This document shows positions 43,917 to 50,577 of a stretch of 64,000 nucleotides of DNA, in pieces; position 1 is the stretch's first letter; each line of letters begins with the position of its first letter. Source of the DNA: Maricaulis maris (GTDB taxonomy: Bacteria > Pseudomonadota > Alphaproteobacteria > Caulobacterales > Maricaulaceae); contig NZ_AP027270.1 in the NCBI RefSeq assembly GCF_036322705.1, forward strand, positions 186,001-250,000, read 5' to 3'. A program made the position numbers and the translations under genes. A model generated the notes under the pieces. The model saw only the letters and a list, made by a program, of their open reading frames with translations. It was not told the origin of the DNA and did not search any database.

Positions 43917-45109
43917 GTGAAGCCATCAACACCGTCACGCCGTCGCGCGGTCTGCCCAAGGCGCCGCCCAACGGCCTGATCGCCGCCGTGCTGCTGGCCT
44001 TTCTCGCCACGGCAGGCCTGTTCTACGTCAATATCATGGCCGCGATCGTCGACGGTCTGGTCAGCGGTATCGGCTTCACCGAGGCGCAGGCCGGCCAGAT
44101 CGGCTCGGTCAATATCTATGGCGCCGCCGCTGGCGCGCTGCTCTCGGTCTTTCTGGTCAAACGCCTGCCGTGGAAGCCGATCGCCCTCGTCTGCCTGGTG
44201 GTGCTGATCGCCATCGATCTCGGCTCGATCACCATCGCCAGCTATGAGCTCATGTTCCCTGTGCGCCTGATCCATGGCGTCTTTGGCGGTGTGCTCACCG
44301 GCACCGGCTTTGCCGTGATTGCCCGCACGGCCAATCCTGACCGCACATTCGGCATGCTGCTCTTCGTGCAGTTTGGCCTCGGCGGCCTGGCCGTGATGGT
44401 GCTCCCGCCCCTGGCGCCGCTCTATGGCACCCAGGCCCTCTTCATTGGTCTGGCCCTGTTCAGCGCCGCGACCCTTGTCATGCTGCCCTTTCTCTCGGCC
44501 TACCCGCCGCGGATCAAGGATGCGGCAGTCGATGGCAAGATCCAGTGGACGCCGCTCTTGCTGACCCTGCTGGCGATCTTCCTCTTCCAGGCGGCGAATA
44601 TGGGCCTGCTCGCCTATATCATCCGTCTGGGTCTCGATTACGGGCTGGACCGAGGCTATGTCTCGCTCGCGCTGGGGCTGGCGACCTGGGTCGCCCTCGC
44701 CGGACCCTTCCTGGTGATGGTCTGCGGTCTGCGCTTTGGACGTTTGCGTCTGCTGGTCGCCGCCATGGTGTTGACCCTGGTTGGCACGGCGATCTTCCAT
44801 TATAGCGGCGATCCCATCGCCTATATGGTCGCCAATTGCGGCACCGGCATCACCTGGGGCTTTGTCATCGCCTACCTGCTCGGCATGACGGCCGAGTTCG
44901 ACAAGGCCGGGCAGGCCTCGGCCTTTGGCGGTTTTATCTCCAAGCTGGGCCTCGCCTCCGGCCCGATAGTGGCCGGCTGGGCCCTGGCCAGCGATGGCGG
45001 CTTTCCCGGCCTGATCAATCTGGCGCTGATCGGCCTCGCGCTGAGCGGGCTGGTGATGGTCTTTCCCGCCCGGATGCTCGACCAGAGGCGGGTTGTGGCC
45101 GAGGTCTGA
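43913..45109 (+). CDS. MFS transporter (island 1)
   Basis: A 398-residue permease with about twelve helices (LIAAVLLAFLATAGLFYVN; GAAAGALLSVFLVKRLPWKP, the loop 2-3 region; FPVRLIHGVFGGVLTGTGFAVIAR in helix 4-5). It overlaps the secreted hydrolase gene by 4 bases and probably imports the product released in the periplasm. Substrate unknown; context favours an omega-amino acid or its amide. Confidence 0.88.
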   Translation: MSEAINTVTPSRGLPKAPPNGLIAAVLLAFLATAGLFYVNIMAAIVDGLVSGIGFTEAQAGQIGSVNIYGAAAGALLSVFLVKRLPWKPIALVCLVVLIAIDLGSITIASYELMFPVRLIHGVFGGVLTGTGFAVIARTANPDRTFGMLLFVQFGLGGLAVMVLPPLAPLYGTQALFIGLALFSAATLVMLPFLSAYPPRIKDAAVDGKIQWTPLLLTLLAIFLFQAANMGLLAYIIRLGLDYGLDRGYVSLALGLATWVALAGPFLVMVCGLRFGRLRLLVAAMVLTLVGTAIFHYSGDPIAYMVANCGTGITWGFVIAYLLGMTAEFDKAGQASAFGGFISKLGLASGPIVAGWALASDGGFPGLINLALIGLALSGLVMVFPARMLDQRRVVAEV

Positions 45110-45170
45110 TCTGGTTCGATCAGACAGGCTAAACTGGCCCTATGCCCATTGAAGTGAAGCTCTAAACTGG
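45108..45170 (+). promoter_or_regulatory. Putative MocR operator upstream of the dehydrogenase gene
   Basis: GATCTGG (45108-45114), then AAACTGG at 45131-45137 (23 bases on) and AAACTGG at 45164-45170 (33 bases on). The last two sit in the larger repeat CTAAACTGGCC. The spacings equal those upstream of the amidohydrolase gene, with the order reversed. Confidence 0.65.
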
Positions 45171-45196
45171 CCTCAATTGTCACGAGAGGAAATGCC

Positions 45197-46654
45197 ATGC
45201 TGGTTGCAAACGCGGCATGTCCGACCCAGGCGTATATCGACGGCCGCTGGTGTGATGCGGCTGATGAGCGCCGCTTCGACGTCACCAATCCGTCGACCGG
45301 CGCAGTGATTGCTTCGGTCGCCGATTGCGGTGTCGCCGAGACGCGCGCCGCCATCGCCGCCGCCAAGGCCGCCCAGCCGGGCTGGGCGGCCCTGCCCGCC
45401 GGGCAACGCAGTACAATCCTGCGGCGCTGGCGCGACCTGATGGTGGAGCGCGCCGACGAACTCGCCCTCATCCTGACCCGTGAGAATGGCAAGCCGCTCA
45501 GCGAAGCGCGCGGCGAAATTCTCTATGGCGCTTCCTATCTGGAATGGTTCGCCGAGGAGGCAAAGCGCGTCTATGGCGAGGTCGTGCCGTCCTCCTCGGC
45601 CAGTAACCGTATCCTGGTGATCAAGCAGGCGGTCGGCGTCTGTGCGGCGATCACGCCGTGGAATTTTCCCAATGCGATGCTGATGCGCAAGGCCGCTGCG
45701 GCGCTCGCCGCCGGCTGCACCATGGTCGCCAAGCCGGCTGCCGAGACCCCGCTCTCCGCGCTCATCGCGGCGAAGCTGGGCGAGGAGGCGGGCGTGCCTG
45801 CCGGCGTGTTCAACATCGTCACCGGCACCCGCGCCGCGGAGATCGGCGGCGAGCTCACCGCCCATCCGGATGTGCGCAAGATCACCTTCACCGGCTCGAC
45901 CGCCGTCGGCCGCAAACTGCTCGAGCAATCTGCCGCGACCGTGAAGAAGGCGTCGATGGAGCTCGGTGGCAATGCGCCGTTCATCGTCTTCGACGATGCC
46001 GATCTCGATGCCGCTATCGACGGCGCCGTGGCGTCGAAATTCCGCAATGCCGGCCAGACCTGCGTCTGTGCCAATCGCATGTTTGTGCAGGCGGGCATCA
46101 TGCCGGAGTTTGCCAGGCGCCTGGCCGCGCGCGTCGCCGCGCTGAAAGTCGGCGATGGCGAGATGACGGGATGCGAGGTCGGGCCGCTGATCAATGAGGC
46201 CGGTCTCGCCAAGACCGAGCGCCTGGTCGCCGCCGCGCGCGCCGATGGAGCCAAAGTGCTCACCGGCGGAGCCAAGCATGTTGCCGGCGAGCTCTTCTAC
46301 CAGCCCACAGTGATCGAGGGCGTGCGGCAGGAGATGGACATCGCGCAGGAAGAGATCTTCGGGCCGGTGGCGCCGCTGATCGGTTTCGACACCGAAGCCG
46401 AGGTGATCGCCATGGCCAATGACACGATTTACGGCCTCGCGGCCTATCTCTTCACCCGCGATATCGGCCGCGCATGGCGCGTTGGCGAGGCGCTGGAATA
46501 CGGCATGGTCGGTATCAATGAAGGCATTCTGTCATCGGCCGCGGCGCCGTTTGGCGGCGTCAAGCAATCGGGCTTTGGCCGCGAAGGATCGCGCCACGGC
46601 CTCGAGGACTATCTCGAGATCAAATACATGTTGATGGGAGGGCTCTCGGCCTGA
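45197..46654 (+). CDS. gabD: NAD(P)-dependent succinate-semialdehyde-type dehydrogenase
   Basis: A 485-residue aldehyde dehydrogenase of GabD size. Conserved parts are ITPWNFPNAMLMRKAAAALA, FTGSTAVGRKLLEQSA, the catalytic Glu in MELGGNAPFIVFDDADLD, the catalytic Cys in FRNAGQTCVCANRMFV, and EEIFGPVAPLIGF. It should oxidise succinate semialdehyde or a similar omega-semialdehyde produced by the aminotransferase 20 bases downstream. GAGAGGA precedes the ATG. The repeated AAACTGG operators lie directly upstream. Confidence 0.9.
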   Translation: MLVANAACPTQAYIDGRWCDAADERRFDVTNPSTGAVIASVADCGVAETRAAIAAAKAAQPGWAALPAGQRSTILRRWRDLMVERADELALILTRENGKPLSEARGEILYGASYLEWFAEEAKRVYGEVVPSSSASNRILVIKQAVGVCAAITPWNFPNAMLMRKAAAALAAGCTMVAKPAAETPLSALIAAKLGEEAGVPAGVFNIVTGTRAAEIGGELTAHPDVRKITFTGSTAVGRKLLEQSAATVKKASMELGGNAPFIVFDDADLDAAIDGAVASKFRNAGQTCVCANRMFVQAGIMPEFARRLAARVAALKVGDGEMTGCEVGPLINEAGLAKTERLVAAARADGAKVLTGGAKHVAGELFYQPTVIEGVRQEMDIAQEEIFGPVAPLIGFDTEAEVIAMANDTIYGLAAYLFTRDIGRAWRVGEALEYGMVGINEGILSSAAAPFGGVKQSGFGREGSRHGLEDYLEIKYMLMGGLSA

Positions 46655-46674
46655 GTGCCGGGGGATATGGGACA

Positions 46675-47955
46675 ATGACAAATTCAACGCTCTGGTCTGA
46701 ACGTCTGGCGGCCACGCCGCGCGGCGTCGGCGTCATGCATCCGGTCTTCGCCACCCGCGCCCTCAACGCGGAAATCTGGGACGTCGAAGGCCATCGCTAT
46801 ATCGATTTCGCTGCCGGCATCGCCGTGACCAATACGGGCCATAACCACCCCAGGGTGAAGGCCGCGGTCGCCGCCCAGCTCGATAATTTCTCGCATGTCT
46901 GCTTCCAGGTCACGCCCTATGAAAGCTATGTCCGGCTCGCCGAACGGCTCAATGAGCTGGCGCCGGGACCGAGCCCGAAGAAGACGATTTTCCTGAGCAC
47001 CGGTGCCGAGGCAGTCGAGAATGCGGTCAAGATCGCCCGCGCCGCCACCGGCCGGCCGGCCATCATCGCCTTCGCGGGCGGTTTCCACGGCCGCACGATG
47101 ATGGGCATGGCGCTGACCGGCAAGGTTGCGCCCTACAAGCTCGGTTTCGGACCATTTCCCGGAGAGGTCTTCCACGCACCCTTCCCGGCGCCCTATATCG
47201 GTATTGAAGAGGCGGATTCGCTCAAGGCCCTGCAGCAATTATTCAAGGCCGATGTCGACCCGGCCCGCGTCGCCGCCATCATCATCGAGCCTGTCCAGGG
47301 TGAGGGCGGTTTCTATGCCGCGTCGCCAGCCTTCATGCAGGCCCTGCGAGCGATCTGCGACCAGCACGGCATCCTGCTCATTGTCGATGAGATCCAGACC
47401 GGCTTTGCCCGTACCGGCCGCATGTTTGCGACCGATTATGCGGCGATCGAACCGGATCTGATGACGATAGCCAAGGCGATGGCCGGTGGCTTCCCGATTT
47501 CCGGTGTCATAGGCAAGGCCGAGATCATGGACGCGCCGGCACCGGGCGGATTGGGCGGGACCTATGGCGGCTCGCCGCTGGGCTGTGCCGCTGGTCTCGC
47601 TGTGCTTGATGTGATTGCCGAAGAAGGTCTGTGCGAACGCGCCATCGAGATCGGGCAGCGCATTGTGCGCCGCTGCGAGGCAATCCGGCAGTCTGATCCC
47701 AGCATTGGCGATATCCGCACGCTCGGGGCCATGACAGCGATCGAGCTTGTCGAGGACGGCGATGCCAATCGCCCTGACCCGGCTCGCACCGCGCGTATCG
47801 TCGCCGAGGCGCGCCAGCGCGGACTGCTGCTCCTTTCCTGCGGTGTGCGCGGCAATGTCATCCGCTTCCTGTCGCCGCTCACGATCGGTTTCGAGACGCT
47901 CGATGAAGGTCTCGATTCCCTGGAACTGGCTGTGAAGGCGTCGCGCGCTGAGTAG
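46675..47955 (+). CDS. gabT: Class III 4-aminobutyrate-type aminotransferase
   Basis: A 426-residue PLP enzyme: RYIDFAAGIAVTNTGHNHPRV, STGAEAVENAVKIARAATGRP, EPVQGEGGFYAASPAFM, the LLIVDEIQTGFARTGRMFA segment and the PLP lysine in MTIAKAMAGGFPISGV. Length and motifs match GabT. It moves the amino group of GABA (or a homologue such as 5-aminovalerate) to 2-oxoglutarate, giving the semialdehyde for the preceding dehydrogenase. Last gene of the catabolic module. Confidence 0.9.
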   Translation: MTNSTLWSERLAATPRGVGVMHPVFATRALNAEIWDVEGHRYIDFAAGIAVTNTGHNHPRVKAAVAAQLDNFSHVCFQVTPYESYVRLAERLNELAPGPSPKKTIFLSTGAEAVENAVKIARAATGRPAIIAFAGGFHGRTMMGMALTGKVAPYKLGFGPFPGEVFHAPFPAPYIGIEEADSLKALQQLFKADVDPARVAAIIIEPVQGEGGFYAASPAFMQALRAICDQHGILLIVDEIQTGFARTGRMFATDYAAIEPDLMTIAKAMAGGFPISGVIGKAEIMDAPAPGGLGGTYGGSPLGCAAGLAVLDVIAEEGLCERAIEIGQRIVRRCEAIRQSDPSIGDIRTLGAMTAIELVEDGDANRPDPARTARIVAEARQRGLLLLSCGVRGNVIRFLSPLTIGFETLDEGLDSLELAVKASRAE

Positions 47956-48002
47956 GCGCGGCGAGGCCGCAAGTGACACGCGCGATTTGGTCTGACAGTC
48001 AC

Positions 48003-48182
48003 ACCTCTCAGTCTGCCGTGGCCCCGCGCAGCGTCGGGGAGACTGGGTAAAGTCGAAGCTCGGAGACCGTTTGGCGCCGGACTGCGCCCACCTCTCTCAG
48101 TCTGGAGCGAACCCTCAAGACGGGTAGCGCGGCCGTCCATCTTCGGATTTCGGAGACCATTTAGCGCAGGACTGGGTCCACC
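48003..48182 (+). repeat. Imperfect ~90-bp tandem repeat (two units)
   Basis: CACCTCTCAGTCTG (from 48002) recurs with small change at 48089. The 32-base block starting CGGAGACC at 48061 recurs at 48151 with 27 of 32 positions identical. The unit period is about 90 bases. The repeat leads straight into the att-like sequence at 48179. No gene is seen in the ~375-base stretch 47956-48333; a GTCTGACAGTCAC at 47988 resembles an IS6 terminal repeat. Confidence 0.55.
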
Positions 48183-48268
48183 GCCACTCATCCTTTTGAT
48201 ATAATTAGATAAAATGGCGACGCACAAAACCCCGTGGTGGTTCCGTGCCTTCGCGGAATTTTCCCGGC
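48179..48268 (+). repeat. Right att-like repeat matching the tRNA-Ser flank
   Basis: CACCGCCACT, then ATAATTAGATAAAA (48201-48214) and GCCTTCGCGGA (48247-48257) repeat the sequence following and including the last 8 bases of tRNA-Ser at 30581. About three quarters of ~89 positions match, so this is an old or heterologous attachment copy marking the right end of island 1. Confidence 0.5.
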
Positions 48269-48333
48269 ATGGAGACCGGGATGATTGGGCGATCCGGGCG
48301 CGATATTGCCCACCGGGGCGCCATCAACTGCTG

Positions 48334-49035
48334 TCGGGTCAGCGTGCGGCCGCGGCGCGCATCGCCGTTCTTACCGGTCAGCCCCCGGCCGATGTCATGG
48401 AGGCCCTGCTTGCCAGCGGGCCGCAGATGAGCGCCGTCGCGCGCATTCCCGTCGGCCTGCCTAGCGATCTTCTGAGCAGACGGGCTGACATCCGCGCCGC
48501 CGAGCGCCGCCTGGCCGCCGCAAGCGAACAGGTCGGTATTGAAATGGCCGACCTCCTACCAAGTTTCTCGCTCACCGGCGCCGCTGGCCTGGCGTCCGCG
48601 AATATCGAGGATCTCTTCGACCCAGGTAGCCAGACCGGGGCGCTGGGCGTCGGTTTTCAGTTGCCAATCTTCAACGCCGGCGCACAACGCGCTGAAATCA
48701 CGATCGCCCGCAGCCGCTTCGGCGCCGCCGGCGCGGACTATGACGCCACGGTCCTGAACGCCCTGGCCGAGGTCGAAACTGCGCTCGCCGCCTACATCTA
48801 CACCGCACGGCAGCTGGATGGGCTGATCGCGGCGCGATCCGATCGCGAGCGTGCTTACGAGCTTGCTCAGCTCCGCTATCGGTCGAACGCCGACAGCCTG
48901 TTTCCAAGCCTCGAAGCGGGGCTTCGCCTGACCGCGCTGAATTCGGAAATCGCGCAGAACCACCAGGCGCTCCTCGTGTCACAAATCAACGTTTACAGAG
49001 CCCTGGCCGGCGGGTGGAGCGTGCTGGAGGACTGA
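48334..49035 (+). pseudogene. C-terminal fragment of a NodT-type outer-membrane efflux lipoprotein
   Basis: About 233 codons match the second half of RND-pump outer-membrane factors: ARIAVLTGQPPADVMEAL, IPVGLPSDLLSRRADIRAAER with RLAAASEQVGIEMADLLPSFSLTG, LGVGFQLPIFNAGAQRAEI and AYELAQLRYRSNADSLF. The lipoprotein signal and first ~220 residues are missing; the frame upstream (to 48214) runs through the att-like repeat and is not efflux sequence. No RND pump genes accompany it. It is a 5'-truncated relic whose deletion point is close to the island 1 boundary. Confidence 0.8.
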
Positions 49036-49063
49036 CGTACCCCTTTGAAGCTCCGATCCCTGC

Positions 49064-49170
49064 TTCAAAAACCTCCGCCGCGCGGCCCTCGCCGAGTGGC
49101 GCCAGCTGCTGGTTGCATGAGGTGGCGCGTTGTGATGTCGGAGACTTATTCGCGTTAGTCTGACTGCACC
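49064..49170 (+). mobile_element. IS6-family remnant: transposase 3' end and right terminus
   Basis: In frame to the TGA at 49118-49120 the sequence reads FKNLRRAALAEWRQLLVA, the C-terminus of IS6-type transposases. It is followed near 49145-49170 by GAGACTTATTCGCGTTAGTCTGACTGCAC (given here as two joined blocks, GAGACTTATTCGCG and TTAGTCTGACTGCAC), a close match to the right end of the IS copy at 63.9 kb. The rest of the element is gone. Confidence 0.7.
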
Positions 49171-49175
49171 TCCGC

Positions 49176-49270
49176 GGCAGTGTCAGAGGAAAATCGCTTG
49201 AGCGCCGAATCCGGGTTTCGTAGCCTTCGCCCATGCGTAATCCGTTCTGGTACTTCAAGACCTCTCACCT
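49176..49270 (+). mobile_element. IS6-family remnant: left terminus and transposase 5' end
   Basis: GGCAGTGTCAGAGGAAAATCG begins a left terminal repeat resembling that at 63238. An ATG at 49233 then reads MRNPFWYFKTSH, the IS6 transposase N-terminus also seen at 63296. Similarity stops at about 49268. This fragment abuts the preceding right-end fragment and forms the left border of island 2. Confidence 0.7.
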
Positions 49271-49336
49271 AGCCCCCTGAATTCCGGCCATGGGCGCCGA
49301 CGAGGTCAGCCGCATCACGCGACTCCAGGCGCAGGG

Positions 49337-50269
49337 TCACGCGGCGCCGCTCCGGATGTCCGGCAGGAGCGCGAGCGCTGGATCGGCCTTGATTTCACTT
49401 ACCAGCCAGGCTTCGAACGCCGCGACTTTTTCAAGGGCGCGCCGGGTCACCGGGGTGACGAAATACCAGTTGCCCGGCAGCGGCGCGCGAAGACCGGGAA
49501 AAAGCTCCACCAGCCTGCCGCTGTCCAGTTCGCCGTGCGCAAAGGGTTCGATCGCAAGGGCGATGCCCATGCCGCCCGCCGCCGCGTTGAGCGCCAGATC
49601 ATAACTGTCGAACCGCCCGTCGCCCGCTGTGCTCAGCCCTGTGACGCCGGCCGCGTTCAGCCAGGCCGGCCAGTCGTCGGCCGACGGGTAGACTTGGAGC
49701 AGGGGATGTCCGCGCAGGTCCGTCGGCGTTTCGATCGGCGCGTGGCGCGCAAGGTAATCAGGGCTCGCAACCGGGAAGACGCGCGAGTTAAACAGCGGTC
49801 TGTAGGCCGCGTTCGGATCGTGGGGGTGCCCGATCATGATGCAGGCGTCCACGGAATCTACGCCGAACTCTACATCGCGCTGCGAGGTGACGAGTTGGAT
49901 CGGCTTCTGCCCGGTCGCGCTTTCGTAACGGGCGAGCCGCGGCAGCAGCCAGCGGATCGCAAACGTCGAATAGGTCTGCAGCGTCAGGCATTCTCCTGCG
50001 TCGGAAAGCAGTTCCTGCGTGGCTTCGGCGATCCGCTCCATCCCGCGCAGCACCGCGAAGGCGTAGCGTTCGCCCTGCGCGGTCAATTCCACCCCGGTAC
50101 GGTCGCGCTTCATCAGCTTGCAGGACAGGGCGTTCTCCAGGCTGCGGATCTGGTGGCTGATGGCCGAAGGTGATACATTGAGCTCCGCCGCCGCCGCCTT
50201 GAAGCTGCGCAATCGCACCACGGCTTCGAAAGCGCGCAGCGCCGCGAACGGGGGGAATTTCGGTTGCAT
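49337..50269 (-). CDS. LysR-family regulator, GcvA type
   Basis: A 310-residue LTTR. The DNA-binding domain has FAALRAFEAVVRLRSFKAAAA then ELNVSPSAISHQIRSLE. The effector domain starts at ~95 (LQTYSTFAIRWLLPRLARYE, typical of GcvA-like proteins) and ends with PLPGNWYFVTPVTRRALEKV. It diverges from the TonB receptor operon across 308 bases and is the only regulator in island 2, so it most likely controls it. P. aeruginosa controls carnitine genes with an AraC/GATase1-type protein (CdhR), so the regulator class differs. Confidence 0.92.
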   Translation of the reverse strand: MQPKFPPFAALRAFEAVVRLRSFKAAAAELNVSPSAISHQIRSLENALSCKLMKRDRTGVELTAQGERYAFAVLRGMERIAEATQELLSDAGECLTLQTYSTFAIRWLLPRLARYESATGQKPIQLVTSQRDVEFGVDSVDACIMIGHPHDPNAAYRPLFNSRVFPVASPDYLARHAPIETPTDLRGHPLLQVYPSADDWPAWLNAAGVTGLSTAGDGRFDSYDLALNAAAGGMGIALAIEPFAHGELDSGRLVELFPGLRAPLPGNWYFVTPVTRRALEKVAAFEAWLVSEIKADPALALLPDIRSGAA

Positions 50270-50577
50270 GGCGCGCTCGTACGATAATTGAGTTCACTTC
50301 ACTGTTCGGGGCGGCCCGAGCCTTGTCAATCCATGTTGCTTCCGCACCCGTCCCGAAGAGCGGTTATCCCGCGCTTACAGCCCTGTGGCTGACTCTATCG
50401 CGACCCAGAGTGCGGCGCGTGTCGCCTTCCCGGCTCAAGGGAAAAGCGGCAATGGATGAATCAAAATCATGCAATGGCGAATGTTTTCTGGTCGCGCAGG
50501 TCGGCTGGCTTGCTTAGGCTCAGCCAAAATACGGCGGGCGGACCCCGTCGAAATAAAGAGACCATGGGGAGAAATTT
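50270..50577. promoter_or_regulatory. Divergent control region of island 2 with repeated 12-mer
   Basis: No gene is seen in these 308 bases. AATTGAGTTCAC at 50286-50297, 17 bases before the LysR gene, recurs exactly at 56657-56668 before the SDR gene. It is a candidate LysR-regulator site. GGGGAGAAATTT just before 50578 is the ribosome binding region of the receptor gene. Confidence 0.45.

Noticed and set aside
48214-48333. Starting the NodT-like gene at the ATG at 48214
   Set aside because: That ATG lies inside the att-like repeat and the first ~40 codons show no efflux-protein similarity or signal peptide, so the gene is a truncated relic.
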